Shown here piece after piece: positions 43,621 through 55,989 of a DNA stretch of 64,000 nt. A program made the position numbers and the translations under genes. The stretch lies in contig WHUX01000133.1 in NCBI GenBank assembly GCA_015179025.1, positions 87,885 to 151,884 on the forward strand. The letters run 5' to 3'. The notes beneath the pieces were generated by a model. It was not told the origin of the DNA. It worked only from the letters and a program-made list of their open reading frames with translations, and did no database searches. This DNA is from Terfezia claveryi (taxonomy: Eukaryota; Ascomycota; Pezizomycetes; Pezizales; Pezizaceae). Within the stretch, counting starts at the first letter, position 1. Each line of letters starts with the position of its first letter.

Positions 43621-46600
43621 ATGTCGGAACAACAAACCAACCGGCCTCACCGCAAGACGAAGGAGAAGAAGAAGCATACGGGAGGTGTGCAGATCCGTGC
43701 TCAATCCCAGAAACCTCTCTTTGCGCCGAGTACTAACCCATTGCTTGAAACAGACCGAAATCCTAAAGCCTTCGCCTTCGCCAACCCAGGGAAGCTCGCA
43801 AAGCACGCGACTAGGAGCCATGATGTGCGTGCATACCTTTTTTGAACTGAGGGATTGCTGGGCTAACGAATTGGGGGAATGAACAGATCAAGGAAAAGAA
43901 GCTCCATGTTCCCATGGTGGACCGAACACCGGAAGAACCACCTCCAATCATCTGCGCCATCGTCGGGCCCCCCGGAACAGGAAAAACCACACTCGTCAAG
44001 TCCCTCGTAAAGCGGTACACCAAGCACATGCTCACCACCATCCAAGGCCCCATCACCGTCGTGACAGGTAAACGGCGGAGACTCACTTTCATTGAGTGCA
44101 ACAACGACATCAACTCCATGGTTGACTTGGCAAAGATTGCAGATATTGTCTTGTTGATGATTGATGGGAACTTTGGATTTGAGATGGAGACGATGGAGTT
44201 TTTGAATATTCTGGCGCCACATGGGTTGCCGAGTAACATCTTTGGGATATTGACGCATTTGGATCTGTTTAAGAGCCAGAATGTGCTGAAGGCTACTAAA
44301 AAGAGATTGAAGCATAGGTTTTGGAGTGAGCTGTACCAGGGAGCGAAATTGTTCTATCTGTCTGGGGTTATGAATGGGAGATATCCGGATCGCGAAATTC
44401 AGAATCTGTCCAGATTCATCAGTGTCATGAAGAACCCTCGACCGTTGAAGTGGCGGAATGACCACTACTATGTGTTAGCAGATAGGATGGTAGACCTTAC
44501 AGACCCGACGGAGATTGAGAGGGATAAGACTATGGATAGGCAGGTCGCTTTGTACGGGTATGTACGGGGACAGAATCTACCAGCGGAGAATGGACAAGTC
44601 CACATCCCAGGTGTGGGGGATTTGGCAATAGCGTCGGTCGAGCAGCTCCCGGATCCATGCCCTACGCCGTACCAGAATCAGCAGATGGGCAAGACGAGAC
44701 GGAGGCTGGGGGAGAAGGAGAAGTTGCTTTATGCGCCAATGAGTGATGTTGGTGGGGTATTGGTCGATAAGGACGCAGTTTATGTTGAGATGCCGAATCT
44801 AAATTTCAATGCGGAGGGTCTTGTTGAGGGTGCTGGGATGGGTGAGAGGTTGGTTGTGGGCTTACAGCAGGGGATGAGGGGAAAGGATAAGGAGAGGGGG
44901 GTGCAGCTTTTTGCTGGTGGGGAGTTTATTAAGCGGGTAGAGGAGCAAGAGGAAGAGGAGGAGGTTAATGGTGATACGGGCAGGAAGACAAGACGTACGG
45001 CCAGGCTGGTTGAGGAAGAGGGAGACAACGACGATGATGATGAGGAAGATATAGATGATGGAGAGGACGACGAAGGTGAAGATGAGCGATACAGATCTGG
45101 AAATGAGAGCGAAGGAGAAGACTTCGAGGCCCTTGCAAAGAGGAAGCCAGGTCGTTCATTAAGACATGATCCTACAGACGGTCCCCACTCCGGCAAAGAG
45201 AATTTCGAATTCGCCTACGACTCTGACCTAGGCTCTATCTCCGGGGACGAAGAGGATCTCGAACTCGATGACCGGGATATCGAGGAAGAATCCGACGAAA
45301 AAGACCATGTTCCTAAATGGAAACACAACCTCTCGGAAAAAGCCCGTGAGATGTTTTCGTCTAGACCTACTAACCGTATTGGCGATCTCGCGAGGATGAT
45401 TTACGATGTGACTTTATCTCCGGCTGAAGTTGTCAAGAGATGGCGGGGAGAGGCGTCTGCAGATGCATCTGAGGATGGGGGTAGTGAAGATCACGATGAT
45501 GATTTCTTCAAAAGGGTCGAGCATGACGACGGGAAAACACATATCATCGACCGTTCCATGCCTGTCTACGATCTGGAAGAACTCAAACGCCGCTGGAGCA
45601 ACCAGGACGAAATCGATGTACTCAGGGCAAGGTTTATTACTGGTAACCTTCTCGAGGATCGGGAAGCCGCAAATGCAGCGAACGAAGATGGGGAATGGGG
45701 TGGCATTGAATCCGCTGAGTCTGGCTCTGAGGGAGACGGAGACTTTGTAGATCTTGAAAGTGGAGAGAAACATGAACCTAAGCCCAAGAAACCCTCGCCA
45801 ACGACAAACGGGGACTCGCTCGAAGCAGAACGGGAAGCCAACGCTCGCAAGAAAGCTGAACTCCGGCTTCGCTTCGAAGAAGAAGACAGGGAGGGTCTGA
45901 ACAAAGATCGTTCCGGCACTGGTGATGTCGCTGGTGGGGAAGAACAAGAATTCGGCGAAGACGACTGGTACGCCGCACAGAAGGCGAAACTAGCACTTCA
46001 GTCCCAAATCAACAAAACAGAGCTATCCCATCTCCCCGACCCCGCGGTACGGATTAGAGTAGCCGGTCACCCCGCCGGATCCTACGTTCGGATCGTCCTC
46101 TCCAATGTCCCCTCCGAGTTTGTACACAACTTCGACCCCACATACCCCATACTCATCGGCGGCCTAACTCCCACAGAGCAGAGATACGGATTAATCCAAG
46201 TCCGGATAAAACGTCACCGGTGGCACAAGAAAATCCTCAAGACGAACGACCCACTCATCCTTTCTTTGGGGTGGAGACGATTCCAGACTCAGCCAATTTA
46301 CAGTATTTCCGACTCGCGAACGAGGAACCGGATGTTGAAATACACACCCGAACATATGCATTGTTTTGGCACGTTTTACGGGCCACTTATAGATGTCAAC
46401 ACCGGTTTCTGCGCATTCCAGACGCTATCGTCCAAGGCCCCTGGCTTCCGAGTCGCTGCCACGGGGGTCGTACTCTCGGTCGACCAGTCTTCTGAAATCG
46501 TAAAGAAGCTAAAACTCTCCGGTACGCCCGTCAAGATTTTTAAAAACACAGCCTTCATTAGAGATATGTTCACCTCGGCCCTCGAAATCGCCAAATTCGA

Positions 46601-47273
46601 AGGCGCAGCCATCCGCACCGTGTCTGGGATCAGAGGACAAATCAAACGCGCCCTTGCCAGGCCAGAGGGCCACTTCAGAGCTACCTTCGAGGACAAGATC
46701 CTTATGTCTGATATCGTCTTCTTGAGAGCTTGGTACCCGGTTAAAATATCCAAATACTACAATACAGTCACAAACCTCCTCCTTCCCGCCCAACAGAAAG
46801 ACTCCTGGGTTGGAATGCGGTTAACAGGTGAAGTCCGTCGCGCTAGCAATATCCCTACCCCGATGCTCAAAAACTCGGCATACCGCGCCATCGACCGGCC
46901 CGAAACAAGGAGATTCAACCCCCTGAAAATCCCGAGCTCCATCACGAAAGAGCTGCCCTTTGCCAATAAAGTCGCCCAGGCGAACCCGCAGAGGAAGAAG
47001 ACGTATTTGCAGAAGAGGGCCGTGGTGGAGAGTAGGGAGGAAAGGAGGGCGAGGGAGTTGATACAGCAGGTGAGGGTGCTGGAAAAGGAGAAGAAGGAGA
47101 AGAGGAGGGAGAAGGATAAGGGGAAGAAGGAAAAGTATTTGAAGAAGATAGAGGAGAGTGAGGAGAAGAAGAGGGACAGAGAGAAGAGAGAGCGGGATGA
47201 GTTTTGGAGAAAGGAGGGAAGGAAGAGGGGGGCGGGGGATGGGGGCGGAGGAGGGGGAAAAAGGAGGAAGTAG
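43621..47273 (+). CDS. BMS1: Ribosome biogenesis GTPase Bms1
   Basis: Exons 43621-43824 and 43887-47273 give 1196 residues; yeast Bms1 has 1183. The N-terminus MSEQQTNRPHRKTKEKKK and KAFAFANPGKLAKHATRS are family hallmarks. The P-loop GPPGTGKTT is near residue 85, followed by TFIECNNDINSM and THLDLF. A long acidic middle (poly-Asp/Glu, about 420-560) leads to the C-terminal domain with PEHMHCFGTFYGP, NTAFIRDMFTS and FEDKILMSDIVFLRAWYPV. The Lys/Glu-rich coiled tail ends GGGGGKRRK. Bms1 is a nucleolar GTPase that works with Rcl1 in early 18S rRNA processing and 40S assembly. The donor GTGCGT is less common; the join RSHD to IKEKK agrees with the family. Confidence 0.95.
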
Positions 47274-48440
47274 GTTGGGAAGGGGAATGGGGATATATGT
47301 ATACCAAATTCCTGAGCTTTTCCTATCTTTATTTAGCCATTGGGCGTGGAGGGGAGGGGGAAGCGAAGGTTCATTATCATTTTGTTTTCATTTGTAGAAA
47401 AGTACTTGCTGTCTGTAAGAGAATGTATTGGAGGTGGGCAGTAGATGGAGGGATATAGAGCTTAATGCGCATTGAACGCTCTGAACACATACAGACATAC
47501 ACTTTCTTCGATGTCCAGAGGCTATGAGTTTTCATTCCTTTTCAATGCCCCAAGATTTCTCGGCAGACCGATTGGGAAATGGCAATTCATGGTAAAAATC
47601 TCCCCGGGCTACAAACTCTTACCCGCATCTTCCCCCCAGCTGAGGAAAAAAAAAGAAAAGAAAGAAGGAAAGAATATTCTATCCTTATCACAACATCCCC
47701 ACAAATTTTATTTCATACCCCATTCTAATAGTTCCTTCACCCCCCTTCCCCATTCGTACCTATGTTATTCCCCACTAGAGTTGTATTTTTGCTTGTCGTT
47801 CGCCGAGAATTTGAGTCTTGTCTGAAAACCTGCTGCTGCTGTCAAGGAATCCTTTTTTTTTTTTTTTTTCTTTTTTTTCCCCTTCCTGGGAGCGGGGGGA
47901 GAAAACTGCCCGCAACGGAAGATTCCTGATCAGGAAGGAGGCCGGCCTGCCTTTCCCCGCCAAAAAAATTAAAAAAACAGAAGTTTAATTTCCTGATACC
48001 TTCGTATGTCAGAATTTATGGTTTGAAAATGGGTAAGCCTGATGGCCTATCTGTCTAAGACGTTCAGGGGAAGAGAGAATCTGGCATGAAAGTCGCCGCT
48101 GCATATGCCGGGGAGCCTACCAAGAGGGTCTACATAGGAATATCAGTTTCGAATTCCCTTCTAAATTTTGATATGGGATCAATCCACAACGCAGTAATAC
48201 ATCACAACTACGACTTCAGCCATGGAGGAAATGGCAATTATGGGACGCTTTATAGTAACCACCCTCTAGCCCTGGTTTAAGTTGCTTTCAGGTTATTTCA
48301 AGGGCATGCTGTGGTGTATAGAATGTGGGAAGAGCTACATGTATATGACGGCTGAATCGGAGAAAATGGAATGAAATATGTAAATAACCCGCTATGTCAG
48401 AGTACAATGGCTGAATATATCCAAATAAAACTTGCTCTAA
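47274..48440. other. Convergent intergenic region
   Basis: 3' flanks of BMS1 and the hydroxylase gene. It contains a long T run (47851-47878) and purine-rich tracts. A 64-codon frame at 48086 has no recognisable domain and is not called. Confidence 0.4.
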
Positions 48441-49381
48441 CTACTCAACCTGGCGATACAATATATCCGACCGCAGAGCAATCTTCTCTCCTTGGATGAC
48501 CTCAGCACCGCTATGGAGGAAGTCTCTGTGCTGAAAAATCAACGCTCGCCCTGGAATCGCTTCTACATCATAGAAGTCAGACCCAAATTGTCCGGAGTGG
48601 GAGAAAAATCTTGTTGCACCGCCTTTTAAGTCGGAGGAGGATCGCAGGTATACCTGAAGCGTCAAGAAGGTACGCTGCTCAGGTTCATGTGGGTGGACTT
48701 GCAGTGTTGTGAAACACCCATCAAGATGTGCTGGAGACAACTTGTAAGTAAAGATCCAAGGACACAGGAAGGAAGGGGTGGGGTAAATTACGTTGAAAGT
48801 ATTGCCCAGGCCCGTATTTAAGAAAGCGCATCCTCTCATTCAGTCTATGTAAATAGCATTAGTTTGTCATGCATTCCTGAGAGAATTCCTACTGATATTG
48901 CAAGGGAAATATACCGAACCATCTCCCATTTTTCTCTTGACAATCTCATTGCTTTCCGATAATTGTTCACTGGCATCATGATCATTGACCATTTTGCCCC
49001 TTCCCGTTGCAGTATTTGAACTTCATCGAGGAATGGCCTCACCCTCTCCAATATTAAACTAGCCATGTCATAATCATCACGAATAATTCTACCGGAATTG
49101 CGGACTTCAAGTGCGGTAATCTGCATCCCGCCACCTACGTTGACCTGTGCGTGTTCCCAACCCGATTTATCTGTCTCCGCAATGGCTATTAGCTGCTCGC
49201 ACTCCTCCTGTGTGAAACAGTTATCGATGACGAGAGCGAAATGGTTAGGATAAGATAGAGCAAGTCCCGGGCTCATCTTGGAGAAGTCCAAGAGTTGGGC
49301 TTTAATGCCAGCAGGCGCCAGCTGCGCAGGCGGAAGCGGAGGGTTCATGAAAGTACGTATGCTCAAAGCACAGCGAAACAT
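48441..49381 (-). CDS. Prolyl 4-hydroxylase-like 2OG-Fe(II) oxygenase
   Basis: Exons 48915-49381, 48792-48844 and 48441-48730 give 269 residues (258 if the second ATG at 49348 is used). The protein opens FALVIDNCFTQEECEQLI, typical of the P4H alpha-like fold. After splicing the 2-His-1-Asp iron site is complete: HLD at residues 175-177, formed across the second intron (QYFQ-P-HLDG), and the distal His246 in FLHSG. Arg260 in ALRSDILY is the likely 2-oxoglutarate anchor. LNERMRFLKYGPGQ from the small middle exon is the conserved strand before the HxD. It probably hydroxylates a protein or small-molecule substrate. No signal peptide is evident, so it is likely intracellular. The substrate cannot be told from sequence. 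Confidence 0.85.
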
Positions 49382-50559
49382 TCAAGCTGAGTATTGCTGA
49401 GAATACTGCTGTAACGAAAGGAGTCTTCCACAAATCAATAGGATTGGCAAACATGGGGGAATATCATTTGATCAACGAGCTTTCACTAAAGTATAGAGTT
49501 AGTTAAGCACGAAGGGGAGCCGCAATCCAATACTAGTTCTGTGAGTCAGTTGGCTATTGTTCTAGTTTGATTATTGCCCTGCATTGACGGATTGTTTCAA
49601 TGTCTGTGCATTTGTGGAATCCATGCTATTTTGACGTCGATTCTCATGCCATATTAGTCACATCCCTTTCACCGCCAGGATAGTGATACTTGTACCTATA
49701 ACTGTCTCTATCAACGCACCTACTGGTCCATCATGAGCTCATCCAGAGCAATGTGGTTCTCTTCTGCAATATGGTCTCCTATAGTGTATTAATGGGCACC
49801 CAAAAATTAGTCTGTCGTACGGACTCCAATTCCCTCAGAAGGTCACACAGGTGCATCGAATTATTATTCGCGTGTAAAAATACCTTCCGCTCCCAGGTGT
49901 CAGCAATACAGGACAATGACTATAAGTCGATATCACAGTTCGTTGATCTGTCTCATCTCCATAAGTTTCTATAGTTCTATGTAACCCGAGAGCAGAAGCG
50001 TAAGTAGCCACTACGCATCATAGGGATCCAAGGTTGCAGGTGGGGAGTCTAGTCCAAGCAGGGGACGTCTACGTTAACCTGCCACTTTACGCAAGCAGCA
50101 GCAGAGATTTATTATTTCGCTAGCGTAGTGGGTTAAAAAGCTTGATGCGAAGAAGCAGTTGATTGGTTGGTGAACCTACTCCGATCATAATCCCCCTCAA
50201 CTCGAATGCATGAACGCATAGTTCTGGAGGCGTGCGACCGACCCAGGAATACGGGTTTCCCACAGCCTGAACCCTTGTAGCTTACCTTAGCTGTTTTTAA
50301 TCGCGGGAAATGGGTTTTCATGTTCTTGCCTCAGCATAAAACACGCCGACTGACGTAGCCAGAGGGCTGTAGGCTGTTCGCCCTGATGCATGGCCGTTGC
50401 ATTTGGCTGGTACGGTACATCTTCAAGGGCAATCCGATCTCACACACCCTCCCCGCTGGTAAAGGCCGCACACGCTGCGTCACGTGCAGTCGCGCCAAGC
50501 ACGAAACCTCATCATCAGCTTCTCACCCATAAGATTTCAACTAGGCAGTCCTGCGCAAC
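49382..50559. other. Divergent intergenic region, no gene recognised
   Basis: Only short open frames without domains. It contains the promoters of the hydroxylase and YTH1 genes. No repeats were noted. Confidence 0.35.
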
Positions 50560-51499
50560 ATGCCGTCTATTGCCACGAACCCCTCGATATCTAGCCCTCT
50601 CAATATTTCTGCGGCTACTGCTGCAGACAAGATTCTCAATCTCTCAGGTTCCTCCTTGTCATACGCCGCCGACCAGCAGCCCAAGTTCGCTTTCAACGAG
50701 TTTCTGCGAAAGGAATACCGCTTCGGCCTCGATCCCAACCGCAAAGTATGCGCCTTCTTTGTACAGGGGCACTGTCCACTAGACAATTCCTGTCCCGATA
50801 AACACACCGCGTCATCGACATTCAACAAGTGAGTAGTACCCCGTCTCGGATGCTCACAGTGCCAAGCTAACTCATACCTCTATAGTCTTGTCTGTAAACA
50901 TTGGCTGCGGTCCCTTTGCAAGAAGGGCGAGCAATGTGAGTTTTTGCACGAATACAACCTGTACAGATCCTATATCCCTCCTCTCACTCGTTACATCATA
51001 CTGACTTGCCCTACCCAGGCGCAAAATGCCAGAATGCAATTTCTTTGTCAGGAATGGCTATTGCTCGAACGGCGAGGAGTGTCTTTATCTGCATATTGAC
51101 CCCGAGAGCAAGATTCCCCTCTGCCCTCACTATGAGAAAGGCTTTTGTCCCCTAGGCCCCAACTGCTCCAAGAAGCATGTGCGGAAGCAGATATGCAAAT
51201 ACTACCTTTGCGGATTCTGCCCAGATGGAGCTAGACAGTGCAAGGAGGGAGGACATCCAAAATGGATCGAGAACTTACCTCCACCGACGATGAAGAAGGT
51301 GAAGGACCCTAATGTCGGCCTAGATGACCAGGGTAGAGATGGAGGCTGGGAGGATAGAGGGTCTGGAGGAGATAGGGGAGGAGACGGTCAGCGAGGTGAC
51401 AGAGATGTTTATAGGGATAGGGAGAGAGGGGGGAGATTCGACAGAGGATTTCATGGAGGAAGACGCTTCCAAAACAGAAGAGGGGGCAGGGACCGGTGA
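50560..51499 (+). CDS. YTH1: CPSF30-type mRNA 3'-end processing factor Yth1
   Basis: Exons 50560-50828, 50886-50960 and 51019-51499 give 274 residues. Five CCCH zinc fingers follow one another: [38 protein letters not shown] (restored by splicing), [39 protein letters not shown], and [21 protein letters not shown]. Finger number and spacing match Yth1/CPSF4. The product is the RNA-binding subunit of the cleavage and polyadenylation complex that recognises the poly(A) signal in the nucleus. The C-terminal 70 residues are an RGG/DRDRE-rich tail ([16 protein letters not shown]) absent from the yeast protein, which has 208 residues. Confidence 0.94.
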
Positions 51500-52596
51500 A
51501 GATGCATGGGATGAGAGATGATTCTGTATTTTTAGCTTTACAGTTTCGGGGCGTTTAGGCGTAACTCTTCTTCCCTGGATTCAATAACAAAATAGATGAT
51601 AATTGAAAGTAAAAAAACAAAACAAAAAAAAAACCGTAAACTCTTCCCTAGGAGGAATACCTATGCAACAAGGTGCATCCCCGCTTCTCTGGTATACTGA
51701 CCTGAATGGACATCCTGCCCTCGAATGACCACCTCGCTGTGCCATTTGGACCTGATCAAGGCTTGCCTTGGTTCGCCTTATTTGCTAAGACGCACGGTTG
51801 CCTCGATAACGGTAAGAGCTAGTGAACTCCAAGAAAACCAAACGCCCCAATCCATTATTATCCAATAAATCCTCCAAGCCAAATATCCCCAGTGGAAGTA
51901 TCCGTGGGATATTCTAGATTAATTTGCATTGGGTTTCAGCAAGATGCAGCCATTTTCCTTTGTTCATGGTATAAAAGAATATAGCTTCAGCATTATTCCT
52001 AAATCCCTATAGCCAGTGGTAGCTTCTTGCATCTTCACAACAATCATGGGTGGATATTCCCCACAGCCTGACTTCGATACGAAACACCAGATGTCTGGCG
52101 CCTAAGTGTGAAGATAATAAAAAAGTCTTGGAATGGCACTGGATTGTATAAGCAGGAACTGCTGACTGGGGCAGTGACAGCAGCGGCGGATGTACACCCG
52201 CGAAGGGTGGAGATGACAAGAACTCAATTTTGTTATATAATTGTTGGGGCGATGGCGCTGGTTTCGTTGTCCATAGACACACACTCACCTGATCTAGTTT
52301 ATGGTCAAGCTTGATATCTAAGGTTTTTCCTCTGGATGTTTTGTCTATATCAAAGGAAATTGTTCCCAATATTTACCCCTTCTAAAGTTCGAGGAGAACA
52401 ACAGGGGATAGCTGAATCAATTTCAGTGATGATTTTTATAGGTCCATTGTGTGGTATTCTGTAGGAAATACTCTCGCTAGTTAAGACCAAAGGGCAAGTG
52501 GTGGTACCACATCCACTGTGTATATAACGATCCTTGTCAGTAGGTAGTTGAAAACGATGTAAATTCTTAGCATTAGTGCACTTTCTCAATAAACTG
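51500..52596. other. Intergenic region, no confident gene
   Basis: 3' flank of YTH1, then mixed sequence. Two adjoining minus-strand frames at 52007-52589 include a CAG/GTGAGT donor-like site, but no domain or consistent exon chain was found, so no gene is called. Confidence 0.35.
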
Positions 52597-53340
52597 GGGT
52601 CCGTTATACCTCAGTGAGCGAGCGTGTTACCATTGCGCTCGGTATCACTTTTACTGCATAAGCTCGACCTGTCTTTAAACTGACAAGGACCGTTATACAC
52701 CAGTGGGTGCGGTAGTCTCGATCAGATCCTCGTAGAGTTAAAGTGGTGGTAACAATGTGCCAACCAGACTAGGTAACAATGGACTACAAGTTCCCAAGAA
52801 GGGCGGAGCATAGGGATCTATATAAGCGGCGCTAGACTAGGTCCCGTTAGGGGACTTGTTGAAAGCTAACTTAGTAAGGTTAACTTTCTGTATCTAGTTA
52901 TAGTCTCGAGCAAGTGCCAGATTTAACTAACACATCCGCCGTGCCCCACTCTATCCAGCACTCGTTACCTGACCGGTTCCACCGTCTATATATAATCAAC
53001 TCAATATAAAACTCTCTTACTGACCCGGTTGCACCGTCGGATGCTGTACCCGAAAACCTGGGTTAATCTGCCAGGTCCGACGCTAGTTACAGTACGGAAA
53101 CTCGAATGGTAACGAGGGCCCATGCTGTGTCCGGGCCTGACGGAGCCTCGCCAACCGACGGGCTGGAAAGAACTCATAACTGAAAATAACCCAACGGACT
53201 TAAAAAGAATTCGTGAACTCATAAAGCTAAGAGAAATGTTTTCGGGTAGGACAACTAGCACCATAAGCCTCGAGCCTTATAGCGATCGCTACGATGGAAG
53301 GCTTTGTTTATTTGCAAGATTCCTCCACTCGTAACCTCGT
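52597..53340 (+). repeat. LTR-like dispersed repeat
   Basis: Internal direct repeats include GGTCCGTTATACCTCAGTG (52598) with GGACCGTTATACACCAGTG (52687), and CTGACCGGTTCCACCGTC (52972) with CTGACCCGGTTGCACCGTC (53022). The part at 52713-52739 is shared with the MITE at 36619, and the end at 53262-53335 with 39483-39583. The short frames (e.g. 53122-53334) have no domain. This is probably a solo or degraded LTR-type sequence; boundaries are uncertain. Confidence 0.5.
52748..52780 (+). repeat. 15-nt micro-insertion with 9-bp direct repeats
   Basis: GGTAACAAT at 52748-52756 is repeated exactly at 52772-52780 (a tenth base, G, also matches). The segment between is GTGCCAACCAGACTA. It sits inside the LTR-like repeat. 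Confidence 0.82.
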
Positions 53341-54360
53341 AATCTTACATATTCAGCTGTCTGAGCGGTTGCACAGTGGAATGCAGTCTAGCAAGCTCTC
53401 TATGGTTAATATATGTCTGAGGTTTAGTTGTTTGAAGCTTTTTCTACCCTGAAGATCAGGGGCCTTTTTTCATTTTAGGAACCTTACGTAGTTGACACTG
53501 CGTCACAACTTGTAATGTGAGAGCTTGTAATTGAAGAATAAACCTACAGTGCAAGAGATTGCAATTGAAGAATATAGTGATAATATAGTCCCCTTATCAG
53601 TCTTACTACTTCAATATCATCTGATCCATGGTTTTGTTCTATAGCACGCAAGAGAGCAGTACATAACTTAGCCTGGTTGACACCCTGTTATAGGTATGTA
53701 GCTATGTTCATTAAACATGTACTTATATTTTCGAGTACATAAAATCTGTAGTACGTATTTGTACATATATAAGATACATATATATATAGCTATCTCACAG
53801 GAGCAGTACAAATCCATAACGGAAGGAGCTTTCCTTTCCGTTTTCTCGAAGCGCCCTAGTTAGGTGGAGGTGGGGATCTTCAAAACTTTTCTGATTATTA
53901 TATAATACTTGTATATAGCCATTTACCTCTTCACTTTGTATGTGTACTCATTCTCATGCTATCTTGTTAGCCAACACTCTTATAAAGAGTGTGTTTATTC
54001 TATGTTATATATACATATTCTTTTGAAGCCAACTATAAATTCCCTGGTATTTTAGCTCTACATATAGAATATCAAAACATATACTAAAGTCTAGTACCAA
54101 ATACATGATGGCCTTTAAAAAGAATCCTATTGAAAACCTTGGGGTTGGTTCTAAAAAGCAAATATTTACAGCAGAACCTCTAAGGAAACCTTAGTGAGGT
54201 CATATTGGATAGATTTCTCCTATGAGATCTTGGCCTCTAGATATGCAGCAGTATACCTACAGATATTCCAGGTAGGTGTGGAAACAGTATTATGTCCATA
54301 GTAAATTAAGTGTGTAACTTCATTAAGAATTCATGCAAAAGGGCGGCGTGTTGGAGAAAT
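53341..54360. other. AT-rich gene-free stretch
   Basis: No coding region. There is a loose duplication at 53515-53575 (AATGTGAGAGCTTGTAATTGAAGAATA and GCAAGAGATTGCAATTGAAGAATA share TGAAGAATA), and TA-rich runs near 53770-53790. Confidence 0.4.
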
Positions 54361-55989
54361 TTAAGTCCACTTCCCCAACAATCCCATCAGTGCCATACCA
54401 CCAATCAAGCTGGCTAGTCCAATAGCGGTCTTCGCTGGTCCCGCAACCCTCATATCCCCGTTCAACCAGTCCGCAGCCCACATCTCCACTGCACCCACCC
54501 AGACCAAGATACCAGCACTCAAAGCATCCAAGGTACCCATGGCCAGCAATGTCGGTTTATCGTTGCCGTTAAATTTGTTCAATACACCAACACCGATAGC
54601 CATACCAATAGGAGTAATGGCTGCGAATGCCAATGCGAGGAGCAACCTGACCGTAATCGAGGCGCAGGCAGTAGGGAGCATAGCGATACGGGTTCCGAGA
54701 GCGAGACCCTCAAACATTTGGTGGAAGACCACCACGGCGAACAGAGTAGCGAAGAAAGAGTCGTCTGAGACGATGAGGGTGATACCAATGACTGTGGGGA
54801 GATATATTAGATTAAAATCCCCCATGAGAATATACAAAGAAGTGAATCTTACGAATAGAGTGGAAGATAATTCCGGCTTCCATAACCATCACGGCAAGTT
54901 TATCATTCACAACAGGCCCATGGCTGTGCGCTCCATGAGAGTGCGTGTGCACATGGTTGTGAACATGGGGCTCACTTATTTTGCTTCCTGTGACCTCCTT
55001 GCTAACAGCTGCCTCAGAAGCCTCGAGCCCCACATCTGTGGGGGTCTGCTTGTTCTTTGCTCGAATTTGTAGCATTCGGTCACCAACATACTCAACCAAG
55101 AAGGCGGAGAAGATTCCAGCCATGGAGATGGCAGTAGCAGAGGCTTCGTATCCGAGATCACCAATGCAGGGGTTCGCGAAGAGGATTTGAGCATGGGTAA
55201 GAAGCTGCGACAGTACGTTAATAAGAGAGATTCTAGAATCATGATGAAAAAGAAGTAACCTACATGAATGAAGGCGGTTGCGATGATGACACCAGTGCCG
55301 AATTGTTTGATTGCAGTAAAGACCAAGCCATCGAACTTTAGGCTTGTTACTTTTGATAGCAGAATTGGTCCAAAGACAGCTAAAGTCTCATTAATTCAGT
55401 ACCTTTCAAACTAGAATGAGTAGGTAGTGTAGAAATGGCGCCCTACCAATAGAGCTCGTTACAAGCACGATAAAGATTGTCCCAATTCTTAAGTTCTTAT
55501 TATAATCACTGTTGCTTGCTACACATTGGGTATTCTCCAAAGAAGTTGGAGGAGTATTATTGGCTTGGTCTTCTGCCGACACAACGACTTCCTCTCCATG
55601 CATATTTGTGCAATATGTTTGCCCATCATGGGAATAACAGTTTCTATAGCTGGTTTCTACAGCACCGTCTGACACAGTGGTGGGTAGGGGGTATATTGCT
55701 TCGTTCCCATCAGGACCAATACACCACCTAGGAAAAAGTGTTAAAAATGTTCCAGTGCCTTGACGCTAATATTTAAAAAGTCATGCAATGGAGTCTTGAA
55801 AAAAATGAATGAAAGTTGATAGTAACCACGAACGTACCTCTCCGTTGCAAATATATGACAGTCTGTTTGCGCCTCAGCTGAGGTAACAAAAAGAAGAAAT
55901 ATCGCCAGCACCAACCCTATGGTAACCTTTCGTAGACATCCAAGACAAGTGGGGACCCTTCCCACGCTCTCAAATGTGCTGTTGGCCAT
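54361..55989 (-). CDS. ZIP-family zinc transporter (Zrt1/Zrt2-like)
   Basis: Five exons, 55838-55989, 55447-55727, 55264-55379, 54853-55204 and 54361-54791, give 443 residues with consistent phase. It starts with a signal-anchor-like segment (VLAIFLLFVTSAEA), then a lumenal cysteine-containing part (CYSHDGQTYCTNMHG). Transmembrane segments follow: IGTIFIVLVTSSIG, FGTGVIIATAFIHLLTHA (with the ZIP His), ISMAGIFSAFLVEYVG. A His-rich cytosolic loop (HVHNHVHTHSHGAHSHG) binds metal. The later segments carry the ZIP signature EAGIIFHSI and FHQMFEGLALG. The N-terminal 110-residue lumenal extension is longer than in yeast Zrt1. It should import zinc across the plasma membrane. Such genes are usually induced in low zinc; I did not identify a Zap1-type element with confidence. 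Confidence 0.92.

Noticed and set aside
52007..52589. Two adjoining minus-strand open frames with a GTGAGT donor-like site
   Set aside because: No domain, no coherent exon chain, and the only gap-joining intron would be about 36 nt.
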